Shown here one piece after another: positions 17,530-26,977 of a DNA stretch of 64,000 nucleotides. Source of the DNA: Hathewaya limosa. GTDB taxonomy: Bacteria; Bacillota; Clostridia; Clostridiales; Clostridiaceae. The stretch covers positions 1 through 64,000 of the forward strand of contig NZ_JAUSWN010000005.1 of NCBI RefSeq assembly GCF_030815255.1, given 5' to 3'. The notes under the pieces were generated by a model. That model worked only from the letters and a program-made list of their open reading frames with translations, made no database searches and had not been told where the DNA came from. The position numbers and the translations under genes were made by a program. How positions within the stretch are numbered: position 1 is the stretch's first letter; every line of letters begins with the position of its first letter.

Positions 17530-17685
17530 ATGCCAAAAGATAGTCAACCTGATAATAAAAAAGCAAGAATGGAAAAGTGTAATTATCAAACTCCAATTAC
17601 TAGTGAAGAAGGAAAAAATCATAATAGAACGGCTAAAAAACATTCTATAAAAAGACAAGGATTCCAAAGCGATCACATAAGTTAG
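17530..17685 (+). CDS. Small hydrophilic protein, 51 aa
   Basis: Open frame MPKDSQPDNKKARMEKCNYQ to IKRQGFQSDHIS. AAAGGAG lies 8 nt before ATG 17530. Very polar, one Cys, no membrane segment. It shares length and the IK(K/R)QGF motif with the gene at 10887. A strong terminator follows at 17742. A longer frame on the opposite strand (17479-17676) lacks a ribosome binding site and is considered a shadow. Function unknown. Confidence 0.65.
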   Translation: MPKDSQPDNKKARMEKCNYQTPITSEEGKNHNRTAKKHSIKRQGFQSDHIS

Positions 17686-17741
17686 TGTTAGGGTTAATAA
17701 TATAAATCCAAATTAAGAAAGATTAAGTATAGTTGCATGTG

Positions 17742-17786
17742 TATAGCATAGATATTTTAGGAAGAAATATCTATGCTATATTTTTA
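17742..17786 (+). terminator. Intrinsic terminator after the 51-aa gene
   Basis: Perfect 16-bp stem TATAGCATAGATATTT / AAATATCTATGCTATA with a 7-nt loop and a T-run. Confidence 0.9.
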
Positions 17787-17898
17787 TATAACATAGATTT
17801 ATTTAAATATATGTTATATAATGCTTAAAATTTTAGGGTTTGTATGGTAGAATAGTTTAAATTATAATTTTAAGTATATGAAATATATGGAGGAGATA

Positions 17899-18396
17899 AT
17901 GATAAGACAAGCTGAGCTTTCCGATATAAGTAGTATTATGAATATTATAGATGACACCTTAAAAGACATGCATTCCTATAATAATTATCAGTGGGATGAA
18001 AATTATCCTAAAAAAAATGACTTTATTAAAGATATAAAGAAAAAAGAATTGTATGTAGAAGAAATTGATGAAAATATTGCGGGATTTATATGTATAAATA
18101 AAGAACAAACTCCGGAATATAAGGAATTAATTTGGTCAAGTAATAAAGAAGCTATAGTAATACATAGAATGGCAGTTGCAATTAATTACAGAAGAAAAGG
18201 AATAGGAACAAAATTAATGAATTTTGCAGAAAACTTAGGAAAACAGCAAAATATCTATTATATAAAAACTGATACTAATTCATTAAATGTTAAAATGAAT
18301 AATTTATTTAAAAAGTTTTCATACAATTTTATTGGAGAAGTCAATTTTCCAAGTAAGGAAACACCATTTTATTGTTATGATAAGATGTTAAAATAA
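17899..18396 (+). CDS. GNAT family N-acetyltransferase
   Basis: 165 aa. Starts MIRQAELSDISSIMNIIDDT as usual for GNAT proteins. The acetyl-CoA pyrophosphate loop is RRKGIGTKLM (RxxGxG/A), preceded by IHRMAVAINY and followed by IYYIKTDTNSLNVKMNNLFKKFSY. It should acetylate an amine on a small molecule or protein; the substrate is unknown. ATG 17899 follows GGAGGAG directly; the in-frame ATG 17878 has no ribosome binding site. Confidence 0.85.
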   Translation: MIRQAELSDISSIMNIIDDTLKDMHSYNNYQWDENYPKKNDFIKDIKKKELYVEEIDENIAGFICINKEQTPEYKELIWSSNKEAIVIHRMAVAINYRRKGIGTKLMNFAENLGKQQNIYYIKTDTNSLNVKMNNLFKKFSYNFIGEVNFPSKETPFYCYDKMLK

Positions 18397-18405
18397 TATA
18401 TTTAT

Positions 18406-18439
18406 AAAGGAGTTGCTCAAAAAGTAACTTCTTTTTCTT
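18406..18439 (+). terminator. Intrinsic terminator
   Basis: AAAGGAGTTGCT pairs with AGTAACTTCTTT (G-U wobbles) and a T-run follows; it separates the acetyltransferase from the next gene. Confidence 0.75.
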
Positions 18440-18465
18440 AAAATTTATTACATGGAGGGATAATA

Positions 18466-19455
18466 GTGTATACTGAAAAGTTAAAAAAGGGAGATGTTAT
18501 AGGAATATATTCACCATCATCTCCAATGACAAGTACAGCACCAAAAAGATTTAAACGAGCAAAAGAATTTTTGGAAGGTAAAGGTTTTAAAATTTTAGAA
18601 GGAAACTTAACAGGAAAATATGATTATTACAGATCAGGTAGTATAAAAGAAAGAGCAGAAGAGTTAAATGCGTTAATAAGAAATCCAGAGGTTAAATGTA
18701 TAATGTCTTCTGTAGGAGGAATGAATTCTAATTCAATTCTTCCATATATAGATTATGAGGCTATAAAAAAAGATCCTAAGATATTCATAGGATATTCAGA
18801 TGTTACTGCAATTTTACTATCAATATATGCTAAAACAGGAATTAGTACCTTTTATGGACCAGCATTAATTCCTTCTTTTGGTGAATTTGAACCTTTTGTA
18901 AACTATACTTATGAGTATTTTAAAGATGTATTAATAGATGAAAATAAGTTCCCTATTAAATTTAAAACGCCTGATTATTGGACAGATGAATTTATTAATT
19001 GGGAAGAAAAAGTTAAAGAAAAAAAGAAAGTTTCAAATAAATGGATTTCAGTTATTGATGGAAAAGCAAAAGGAAGAGTAATAGGTGGAAACTTAGATAC
19101 TATTCAAGGTATATGGGGTAGTCCTTATATGCCAGAAATAAAAGAGGGAGATATATTATTTATTGAAGATACTATGAAAGATGCAGCAACTATTGAAAGA
19201 AGTTTCTCATTACTTAAGGTTAATGGGATTTTTGATAAAATTTCTGGGATAATACTTGGAAAACATGAGTTATTTAATGATAATGAAACAGGAAGAAAAC
19301 CATATGAAATTTTATTAGAAGTTTTAGGGGATACTAATATTCCTTTACTTGCAGATTTTGATTGCTGTCATACTCATCCTATGTTAACTATGCCTATAGG
19401 AGCAGAAATTGAATTAGATGTAACTAACAAATCAGTAAAGATACTAGGATATTAG
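18466..19455 (+). CDS. LD-carboxypeptidase / MccF-like peptidase (S66)
   Basis: 329 aa of peptidase family S66. The nucleophile Ser111 lies in FIGYSDVTA, and the catalytic His lies in CCHTHPMLTMP (around 302-304); the Glu lies in between. Family members cut the L-Lys/D-Ala or DAP/D-Ala bond of recycled murein peptides, or hydrolyse microcin C-like nucleotides. GTG 18466 is the start, with ATGGAGGG upstream. No signal peptide, so a cytoplasmic enzyme. Monocistronic. Confidence 0.9.
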   Translation: MYTEKLKKGDVIGIYSPSSPMTSTAPKRFKRAKEFLEGKGFKILEGNLTGKYDYYRSGSIKERAEELNALIRNPEVKCIMSSVGGMNSNSILPYIDYEAIKKDPKIFIGYSDVTAILLSIYAKTGISTFYGPALIPSFGEFEPFVNYTYEYFKDVLIDENKFPIKFKTPDYWTDEFINWEEKVKEKKKVSNKWISVIDGKAKGRVIGGNLDTIQGIWGSPYMPEIKEGDILFIEDTMKDAATIERSFSLLKVNGIFDKISGIILGKHELFNDNETGRKPYEILLEVLGDTNIPLLADFDCCHTHPMLTMPIGAEIELDVTNKSVKILGY

Positions 19456-19534
19456 AAAAAGAAAAAATATAGGGTTAATATAAGAAAAGTGATTAAAAAA
19501 TATTTTATTGGAAATAATAACTAGTAATCAAATA

Positions 19535-19580
19535 AGCGCTATGAAGTTAAGTAATAAACTTACATTTCATAGCGTTTTAT
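19535..19580 (+). terminator. Intrinsic terminator
   Basis: CGCTATGAAGTTAAG pairs with CTTACATTTCATAGCG with small mismatches, followed by TTTTAT. The rest of 19456-19786 shows no gene. Confidence 0.75.
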
Positions 19581-19813
19581 ATTTAAAAAATTTATATGCT
19601 ATTTGTTTTATTAATTTAGCAAGTTATATAAAGATAAGTTATATACAAAATAATGTATTTTGATGAATAGAAGTAATTTATATGTAATTTATATGTAATA
19701 AAATTGTTACCTAATTTTAAATAATTTAAAAAAGTAGTAGTGTATAATATGTTTATTAATTTACGAAATGTTTATATATAATTAAGGTGTTTATTTATGG
19801 ATGGAGGAAATGG

Positions 19814-21529
19814 ATGGGATACACTATTATAAAATCAGAAAAAGACTTAGAATTATCAACAAATTATCTAGCATTAAAAAATTTAACTGCTATAAGAAAT
19901 TTTAATGGTAAATTTAAAGAGGATAAGTTATTTTCAGTCAAAGACAATATGTTTTATTGCATAGATGGAGTTATTTTAAATCTTACAGATTTAAAAAAGA
20001 AATATGGATGTTTTAATATAGAATCTTTAATTCATTGTATGTTCAAAAAACATGGTATAAATTTTGTAAAAGAATTAAGAGGAAATTTTAGCGGAGTTGT
20101 ATATGATGCGTTTAATGATAAAATTTATACATTTACAAATCAGTTAGGAAATAAGTTTGTATATTATTTTTTCGATAAAAAAAATGATGATTTTATAGTA
20201 TCTACTAATATATTAGATATTGTAAGATTCAAAAAAGAGTTAGGATATAATAGTTCTATTTCAGAAGAAGGGGCTTATTTTATGTTAACTTTTGGATATA
20301 TGCTTATGGATTATACAATGGTAGATGGTGTTAAAAAAATTAATCCAGGTTGTTATCTTGAATGTAATAAAAATAAATTAAATAGTGTAAGATATTTCGA
20401 ATATAATAATGAAGATATATTAGATGTTTCAATGGATAAGGCCATCGATGAATTATATGAGAGATTTTCGGATACAGTAAATCTATCTTTTAAAAAGGAT
20501 AAAGAATATGGATTAGATCATTTAAGTTTTTTAAGTGGCGGCATGGATTCAAGAATGATAGTATTTACTGCTAATAAGTTAGGATATAAAGATATAAATT
20601 GTATTAATTTTTCCAAGCTTAATTCCCAAGACGAAAAAATTAGTAGAAGTATTTGTAACGATCTAAACTTAAATTATACTTTTAATAGTTTAGCTAATGG
20701 GGATTATTTAAAAAATATAGATTATTATATAAGTAAAAATAATGGACAAATTTTATTTAATGGAGCGGCACATTTAGTTAATACTATGTCAAAAGTAAAT
20801 TTAAATAAATTTGGAATAGTTCACAATGGAAATTTAGCAGATATAATGCATGGGGATTACTTAGGAAAACCATACCACGAAAAGCCTATGTTGAGTAAAT
20901 GGGGATATTCGAATAAGTTACTAAATAGGGTGAGTGAATTTGATAAAATTGTAAAAAACACATATACAAATGAGGAAGAATTTGTAATTTTTAATGCAGG
21001 TATTAATGGAGTATATAACGGATCAGTAAGTTTACATGATAATACTGAAACATATGAAGAATATACAGATCCAACAGTTGTAGAATATGCAATGAGATTA
21101 AGTCCTAAATATAGATTCCAAGAAAAGTTATTTATTAAGATGATTCAAAAACATTGTCCAGAGGCTACTAAATATAAATGGCAAAAATGGAATTGCAAGC
21201 CTAGTAAGTTAAATTCAAAAATTATGTTAAATAGATTTTCTAATACCTATATAAAGATACTTAATAAGTCTTATGAAATGATACTTGGTAAAAATAACAT
21301 GAGAGAGATGAATCCCTATGATTATTGGTATAATAAAAATGATAATTTGAGGAAATATGTTGATAATTATTTTAAAGATAATATTCATTTGCTTTCAAAA
21401 TATTCAACATTAAAGAGGGATTGCGAAGAATTATTTAAAAAAGGCAGTTTTTGTGAAAAGGCTCAAGTATTAACTTTACTTGGTTTCTGTAAAAGTTTTT
21501 ATAATATATGTTTCTTATTAAATTTATAA
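19814..21529 (+). CDS. Asparagine synthetase-like protein without glutaminase cysteine
   Basis: 571 aa. The N-terminal half looks like an Ntn-type glutaminase domain (FYCIDGVILNLTDLK, ELRGNFSGVVYDAFNDKIY) but starts MGYTIIKS, so the nucleophilic Cys2 is absent. The C-terminal half has the ATP pyrophosphatase loop FLSGGMDSRM (Ser at 241). It may use ammonia or form amide/lactam bonds in a natural-product or surface-polymer pathway; no precursor peptide or partner is adjacent. ATG 19814 follows GGAGG by 6 nt; GTG 19787 in frame lacks a proper site. Confidence 0.75.
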   Translation: MGYTIIKSEKDLELSTNYLALKNLTAIRNFNGKFKEDKLFSVKDNMFYCIDGVILNLTDLKKKYGCFNIESLIHCMFKKHGINFVKELRGNFSGVVYDAFNDKIYTFTNQLGNKFVYYFFDKKNDDFIVSTNILDIVRFKKELGYNSSISEEGAYFMLTFGYMLMDYTMVDGVKKINPGCYLECNKNKLNSVRYFEYNNEDILDVSMDKAIDELYERFSDTVNLSFKKDKEYGLDHLSFLSGGMDSRMIVFTANKLGYKDINCINFSKLNSQDEKISRSICNDLNLNYTFNSLANGDYLKNIDYYISKNNGQILFNGAAHLVNTMSKVNLNKFGIVHNGNLADIMHGDYLGKPYHEKPMLSKWGYSNKLLNRVSEFDKIVKNTYTNEEEFVIFNAGINGVYNGSVSLHDNTETYEEYTDPTVVEYAMRLSPKYRFQEKLFIKMIQKHCPEATKYKWQKWNCKPSKLNSKIMLNRFSNTYIKILNKSYEMILGKNNMREMNPYDYWYNKNDNLRKYVDNYFKDNIHLLSKYSTLKRDCEELFKKGSFCEKAQVLTLLGFCKSFYNICFLLNL

Positions 21530-21539
21530 AATAGGTTAA

Positions 21540-21582
21540 AAAATAGTAGTGTTTTTATCTAAATAACACTACTATTTTTTTA
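21540..21582 (+). terminator. Intrinsic terminator
   Basis: AATAGTAGTGTT / AACACTACTATT stem followed by seven T. The arms resemble the rnr terminator at 7281. Confidence 0.9.
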
Positions 21583-21916
21583 GTAAAATAATTTTAATAT
21601 ATAATAATAGATATAATTTTAACAAATAACTATGAAGTTCTTCTTGATGTTTTACGTATAATTTCTATACTTTTATATAAAATATAGTTATATAATGAGA
21701 GTTTTAATATTTTTTATGTTAATATTTTAATAATATTAATAAAAATAGGACAAAATATAGATAATGTTAAAAAAATGACGAACTTTTATCTTTGAATTAT
21801 TATCAATGATATGTTAATATAATATCAAGAAAGACAATTGAAAGATTTAAGTCAATAAAGATTAAAAAAATATTTATTTAGAATTGAAATACACAGATAA
21901 AGTCTTGATATAAAAC

Positions 21917-21990
21917 CAATGATTAAATATTAAAGAATAATTGCAATGTTTTTGAAATGCAAGAAAACTTGATTTAATCTTTTTTTCACA
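21917..21990 (+). other. Orphan terminator-like structure in a 495-bp gap
   Basis: GATTAAAT (21921-21928) pairs with ATTTAATC (21972-21979), enclosing an inner TTGCA/TGCAA pair, and seven T follow. No gene ends here, so it may be the 3' end of an unannotated RNA. No matching promoter could be fixed with confidence; otherwise 21583-22077 is featureless AT-rich DNA. Confidence 0.3.
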
Positions 21991-22077
21991 AATTGTGTGT
22001 TAAAAAATATACTAAGTAACAAAGGGTATTAAAAAGTTTCGAAGAATAAAAATTAAATTTATAAAGGTGGGATTTGA

Positions 22078-22572
22078 ATGTGTACAAAAATATACTTTGT
22101 TAAACATGGTGAGGTAAATGCTTCAAAAAATAATGTTATAAAAAAACTATCTAAAAAAGGTGAAGAACAAGCTAAAAGAATAGCTAATAGATTTAAAAAT
22201 TGCGAAGTATCTAGAATAATTTCAAGTCCATATTTAAGAAGTGTAGAAACAGTTAATGAAATAGCAGAGGATAAAGGTGTAAAGTTAGAATTAGTTAATG
22301 ATTTTAATGAAAGAGAAGTATCAGAAAATCAAGATGAGGTTTTAAAGGAAACTCAAAAAAGAAGTGTTGAGGCTATAAATAAAGTGTTAGAAGAATCAGT
22401 AGATGAAAATGTAATTATATCTACTCATAGTGAAACACTTAAAGGAATATTAAGCTATTTTGATAAAAGTAACAATTATACAGTTACTAAAGAAGATGCA
22501 GATATATTTGAATTGACTTTTGATAATAAAGACTTAAAAAGAATGGAGCATATAAATATTGAAATTAATTAA
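22078..22572 (+). CDS. Histidine phosphatase family protein
   Basis: 164 aa, short member of the phosphoglycerate mutase/histidine phosphatase superfamily. The catalytic motif reads VKHGEV (Lys in place of the usual Arg of RHG), followed by LSKKGEEQAKRIA and IISSPYLRSVETV; the second His is in VIISTHSET. The KHG variant is known in the superfamily, but activity is not certain. Substrate unknown. AAAGGTGGG precedes the ATG; a bidirectional terminator follows. Confidence 0.8.
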   Translation: MCTKIYFVKHGEVNASKNNVIKKLSKKGEEQAKRIANRFKNCEVSRIISSPYLRSVETVNEIAEDKGVKLELVNDFNEREVSENQDEVLKETQKRSVEAINKVLEESVDENVIISTHSETLKGILSYFDKSNNYTVTKEDADIFELTFDNKDLKRMEHINIEIN

Positions 22573-22586
22573 TTTTTTATATAAGG

Positions 22587-22634
22587 TAGCATCAATTAAT
22601 GATTTTATATTTTAATTGATGCTATTATTTTATA
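22587..22634. terminator. Bidirectional terminator between convergent genes
   Basis: Perfect 13-bp stem TAGCATCAATTAA / TTAATTGATGCTA with T-rich sequence on the plus side; it lies between the phosphatase and the minus-strand pseudogene. Confidence 0.75.
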
Positions 22635-22678
22635 TAAAATTTGATTTATTTTAATATAAAAACAGTATAAGTAGAAGA

Positions 22679-23719
22679 TTAAGTTTCTAAGATAGTTTTT
22701 AAATTTTCTTTTAAATGATCAATTGATTTACTTCCAATCATTGACGCATATATATTTTTGTTACTTATAACATAATTTAAAAGTTTCTTAGGAGAAGCAG
22801 TAGAATTTAAATTTTTACATTGATTTAGCGGGGCACTAATTGTTACATATAATCCTAAGAGCTGAGCAGCTTCCATGAGAGAATAATGTTTATTTTTTAT
22901 TAATTGATTTTTTTTAGTACTTGCTGAGGTGTTAAATTTATTATAAGGAACTTGTATAAACTTAAAATGATGATTAGGACCAGCTACTTTTTTTACAATA
23001 TCCATTACTTTATTTAAGGAAATATACCACTTAGAGTCCATATCATCTATAAATGCATACCAAGTTGCCATACCATAAAATTATATAGTACCTTTCTTTA
23101 CTTCCTGTTCATAAAAATAGATAAGTGGTTCTAATTTTGTATAAAAAACATTTTCACCTAAAACATATTTGGATATTTCAGGGTTGTGAATATAATGAAT
23201 ATCTATAGTGTCTATACATAAATTTTTTTTGCTTAATTCTATACAGTTTTTATAAAACTTCGGTTCTAAAGTATGTCTATGATTATCTATAATATTTACA
23301 TCTTCTTTATTTAAAATGTTTTTAGGTATTAATATATTATTAAGATAATCTATAGGATGAACTCCTAAGGTATAATCACCATATATTTGACCTCCCTTTG
23401 TAGAAATCACTATTTCTTCACGTTTAATTGCTTTTTCATGTTGTATAAGTTTGACTAGTATTTCACCTATGTCCTTTTCAGAACGCATACCTCTATAGTT
23501 AATGGCAGTATCTATAAAATTTATTCCATGTATAAGTCCATAAGTTAGAGTTTCCTTATACATATTAGAATGAGAATCAGAAAAGTCGCCTAAATGAGTG
23601 CCTAGTGCCATGGGTAAAAAATAAAAATTTTTTGTATATTTTACGTGGGATAAAGATATATTATGATTAAAAAAATAATTTTTAGTTTCTTTAAGTGTAG
23701 AAAAGCCTTTAATGTTCAC
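22679..23719 (-). pseudogene. Aldo/keto reductase broken by one in-frame TAA
   Basis: The two parts are in the same frame. Residues 1-212 (23719 to 23084) hold the catalytic Asp/Tyr (DTAINY), Lys (VISTKGG) and His (DIHYIHNPE); they end KKGTI at a TAA (23083-23081). After the stop the frame continues FYGMATWYAF to 22679 without a shift. Relatives read a codon such as AAA at this point (IKYYGMATW), so a single AAA-to-TAA change explains the break. GTG 23719 with AGGGGG upstream is the start. Programmed readthrough is a less likely alternative. Confidence 0.8.
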
Positions 23720-23967
23720 AAGCAGACCCCCTAGTTTTTTATTAACAAATACAAGTAAATTATATACATAAATACTAATAAATTAAAGACTATAAAAATT
23801 TTGTATCAAGAGGTATAATAAAAGTATAAGGATGGCTTATTGCAAGTATAAAAAATATAAAATTATTTTCAAAATTTACAGAAAATTATAAAAATAAATA
23901 GAAATTCTTTATAAGAAATGATAAAATTATTTATATAAAAGACCTTACGTTAAGAGAGGATAGCCAT

Positions 23968-25560
23968 ATGAAAAAAATAAAGAGAAATAGAAAAAGAAAT
24001 ATATCATTAGTATTAACCATATTATTTTTGTTTTTAATAATAAATATATTTAACTATATTACTAATTTTAATTTTTATAAAGCAGCGCCTTCTAAAAAAT
24101 GGTCTAAAAGTAGAGCTTTAGGAGAAATAAAAGCAACAAGTAATTCTAAAATTGTTCCTGTAGGAAAAAATTATATTATAGCTGCCAACAACGATAAGAG
24201 CATTAAACTTTTAAAAGTAAATAATAGGGGAGATATATTAGAAAAATGTAAACTAGATATTGACACGGAAATATTAAATAGTTTAGATATCTTAACTTTA
24301 AAGGATAATAAGGTTTATATTCAGTGGAGTAGTATAAGATTAGAGGGATTAAAAGTAAATGGTGCTGTTTTAGACGATAAATTTAATGTGCTTTCAAAAA
24401 ATAATGAAAAAATGATGAAAGATACATCTAGGCTAGATGAAAAATTAATGTTATTTGCCTATAAAGATAAAATTGAAGTTAAAGATATAAATATGGGTAA
24501 GATTAATACTCTTAAAGTTAATGACCCTGACTTTGTGCGAGGTATTAAATTAAAGGAGAACGAATATTGCATAGTTTATAGAGATAAGGAAAAAAACTTA
24601 ATAAAGGTTATGTATAAAGATGGTAACTTTCAAAAGCCAGTTAAAATCTGTACTTTAGTTGAACTTAGTGGAGAGATATTAAAAAATATAACTTTTGGAA
24701 CAGATTTGAATCAAGGATATTTAATAATTGAGAAACAAAATAAACAAGGTATAAAAAGTGAGTTGATATCTTTTAATTTAAATGATAAGAAAGAAGAATT
24801 ATATAGTACTTTAAAATTAAAAGGTGTATCCAATATAGGAGAAGTAGTTTTTAATAAAGTGAAGGATAATAAGGCTTACTTTTTAGCTGTTGGAGATAGA
24901 CGAATCGGCGTTAAGAAAACCTTTAATGATGTATTTGAATTCTATATACAAAATAATCAACCAGTATTAGGGGATTTTATTTCTAGGTCACCAGAATTAG
25001 TAGCATTTGAGGGGGCAGTAGATGATATAGTAATTTATAGTGAATATGACCCTGATAAGGGAGAGTATAGTTTAAGGTTTACATCAAGCAATGAAGAGTT
25101 TAAAAAAGAAAATAATAGGCCTAAAAATAAAGAAAGAAAACAAGCTTTATTAGAAACTATTGAGATAGCTATATATGGTATAGCATATACTTTTATATTA
25201 GGATTAAAATGGATTTTACCAGATGTCTTAATATTAACAGTTTTAAGTTTTATTCAAGACAAACTTTCAAAAAAGGGAAAAGTTATTACATTTACTATTT
25301 TAGCCTTTATAATAGCTGCCTTTAAATCTATGAATATTTATCAAATAGTTTATACAAACCCTATAGCATATTTACCTAAGGCTTTGTCCTATAGTTTTAT
25401 AGGAATGGGTATAAGTATATTAATAAGTATAATATGTTATATATATGCTTACTTATTTTATAAGGAAGATATGGATAGTATGTATGTAATGATATTTTCA
25501 CCTTTCTTAGTGTTGGATTCTATATTAACATTTATTTTATTTGCACAATATTTACTATAA
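23968..25560 (+). CDS. Large membrane protein with extracytoplasmic propeller-like domain
   Basis: 530 aa. One N-terminal helix (about 13-34), then about 350 residues outside the membrane made of repeated beta-strand units (for example KIVPVGKNYIIAANNDKSIKLLKV), and four or five C-terminal helices (about 390-420, 430-452, 462-492 and 500-528). No enzymatic motif and no family recognised; a sensing or envelope role is conceivable from topology only. A GAGAGGA site precedes ATG 23968. Own terminator at 25572. Confidence 0.7.
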   Translation: MKKIKRNRKRNISLVLTILFLFLIINIFNYITNFNFYKAAPSKKWSKSRALGEIKATSNSKIVPVGKNYIIAANNDKSIKLLKVNNRGDILEKCKLDIDTEILNSLDILTLKDNKVYIQWSSIRLEGLKVNGAVLDDKFNVLSKNNEKMMKDTSRLDEKLMLFAYKDKIEVKDINMGKINTLKVNDPDFVRGIKLKENEYCIVYRDKEKNLIKVMYKDGNFQKPVKICTLVELSGEILKNITFGTDLNQGYLIIEKQNKQGIKSELISFNLNDKKEELYSTLKLKGVSNIGEVVFNKVKDNKAYFLAVGDRRIGVKKTFNDVFEFYIQNNQPVLGDFISRSPELVAFEGAVDDIVIYSEYDPDKGEYSLRFTSSNEEFKKENNRPKNKERKQALLETIEIAIYGIAYTFILGLKWILPDVLILTVLSFIQDKLSKKGKVITFTILAFIIAAFKSMNIYQIVYTNPIAYLPKALSYSFIGMGISILISIICYIYAYLFYKEDMDSMYVMIFSPFLVLDSILTFILFAQYLL

Positions 25561-25571
25561 AAAGTTTCGTA

Positions 25572-25626
25572 AAAGACTATCTTGATTTAAAGTAAGTTTT
25601 TAAATCAAGATAGTCTTTATTTTTAA
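25572..25626 (+). terminator. Intrinsic terminator
   Basis: Long perfect stem AAAGACTATCTTGATTTAAA / TTTAAATCAAGATAGTCTTT followed by ATTTTT. Confidence 0.9.
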
Positions 25627-25714
25627 AATCAGTTTGAAGATTCATACTATTTATGATAATGTAAAATTAGGTAGTTTTAATTAAAAAAAGTTAAGTTACT
25701 TGGGGGATAAGAAC

Positions 25715-26812
25715 ATGGAAAAGAAGAAACTAGATGATATAACTATATTAAGGGTTATAGGGATATTATTGGTAGTGTTGGCACATGCAACGCACGCATA
25801 TACATCGGGGTGGGTATATGAAACTCATGTAAAGTCTTCATTTTTCAGAAGGTTAACTTTATATGTTTATAGTTTTCATATGCCCTTATTTCTTTTTATA
25901 TCAGGGGCAGTATATTACTTTTGCAGAAAAGAATTAGAAAAATATAATGATTTTAAGGCATTTGCATGGAATAAAATTAAAAGATTAATAGTGCCATATA
26001 TATTTGTAGGAAGTGTTTACTTAGTACCTATAAGATTAAAACTAGGAATAAATCTTTATCCAGGAATTACTTATGGAGGAGCTATATTTAATCAGATATT
26101 AAGAGTACAAATTCCAGGGGGATTATGGTATGTAGTCATGCTTTTTAATATATTTATTGTTTTTAGGTTGTTTGAAAAACTTATTGATGCCAATCCAATA
26201 ATTACAAATCTAATTATTTTTTCATTTTTATATTATTGGTCACCTAAAATAACAAATCAGTATCAGATAAGTAGAACTTGTTTTCATATTATATATTTTT
26301 ATTTGGGATATTTATTTCAACAATATAAAAATCAAATTATTGAAAAACTTAAAATGTTAAAATATCCATTTTGGATTTTATTTATAACACATTTTTGTTT
26401 ATTTACTTTTATGAGAAAATGTCTAAGAGTACCATATCCATATTTCTTATGGAGGATGTTAAATCTTTCTGTTAGAATAATAGTTCCCGTATTAGGAATA
26501 GGATATTGTTATTTTGCAGTATTATGGATTTTGAATAAAATACCTAAGATTACTAAAAATAAGATTATTAAAGTTTTAGATAAAAATAATTTTATAATTT
26601 ATTTATTTCATGAACCAATTATATATTGTATTTTATATAAATTATATGATAGTTCAATGAAACCAATTATATTAGTAAATATATGTTTTTGGGTAAGTCT
26701 TTTAGGGTCATTGATTTTAGCCTTTATAATTAACAAAAGTATAATTTTGCGTTTTTTAACAGGAAATAAATTTAAGAAAAATATCTTGAATAAAAGGTTT
26801 ATTAATACTTAA
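25715..26812 (+). CDS. Acyltransferase family 3 membrane protein
   Basis: 365 aa with about ten membrane helices and the acyltransferase-3 hallmarks: N-terminal ITILRVIGILLVVLAHATHA (with the conserved His) and YSFHMPLFLFISG. These proteins O-acetylate or acylate cell-wall, polysaccharide or other surface molecules. ATG 25715 follows GGGGG by 8 nt; the in-frame TTG 25700 is upstream of that site. Monocistronic; the acceptor is unknown. Confidence 0.88.
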   Translation: MEKKKLDDITILRVIGILLVVLAHATHAYTSGWVYETHVKSSFFRRLTLYVYSFHMPLFLFISGAVYYFCRKELEKYNDFKAFAWNKIKRLIVPYIFVGSVYLVPIRLKLGINLYPGITYGGAIFNQILRVQIPGGLWYVVMLFNIFIVFRLFEKLIDANPIITNLIIFSFLYYWSPKITNQYQISRTCFHIIYFYLGYLFQQYKNQIIEKLKMLKYPFWILFITHFCLFTFMRKCLRVPYPYFLWRMLNLSVRIIVPVLGIGYCYFAVLWILNKIPKITKNKIIKVLDKNNFIIYLFHEPIIYCILYKLYDSSMKPIILVNICFWVSLLGSLILAFIINKSIILRFLTGNKFKKNILNKRFINT

Positions 26813-26815
26813 ATA

Positions 26816-26863
26816 AAAAAAGACATAAATTAAGTTGAATATACTTATTTTATGTCTTTTTAT
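26816..26863 (+). terminator. Intrinsic terminator
   Basis: AAAAGACATAAATTAAG / CTTATTTTATGTCTTTT stem with a short loop and a T-run. Confidence 0.85.
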
Positions 26864-26898
26864 TTTGGAGAAGTTAGTTTATATAGAAATATAAAAAG

Positions 26899-26941
26899 AT
26901 TCGACCAATTAATAAAGGTCTTTCTTAATTGGTCGAATTTA
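26899..26941 (+). promoter_or_regulatory. Long perfect hairpin in the chemoreceptor leader
   Basis: ATTCGACCAATTAA and TTAATTGGTCGAAT form a 14-bp perfect stem with a loop of about 12 nt, 40 nt before the chemoreceptor start. The tail TTTACTAATGG is not a good T-run, so it could be an operator or an mRNA-stabilising leader instead of a terminator. Confidence 0.45.
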
Positions 26942-26977
26942 CTAATGGATAGAAAAAAAATAAACTTAGGAGGAAAT

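Noticed and set aside
17479..17676. Minus-strand frame opposite the 51-aa gene
   Set aside because: No ribosome binding site; the plus-strand frame has a good one and a matching terminator.
22679..23719. Two separate aldo/keto reductase genes
   Set aside because: Both parts are in one frame with 3 codons between the stop and the next ATG, and each lacks the rest of the fold.
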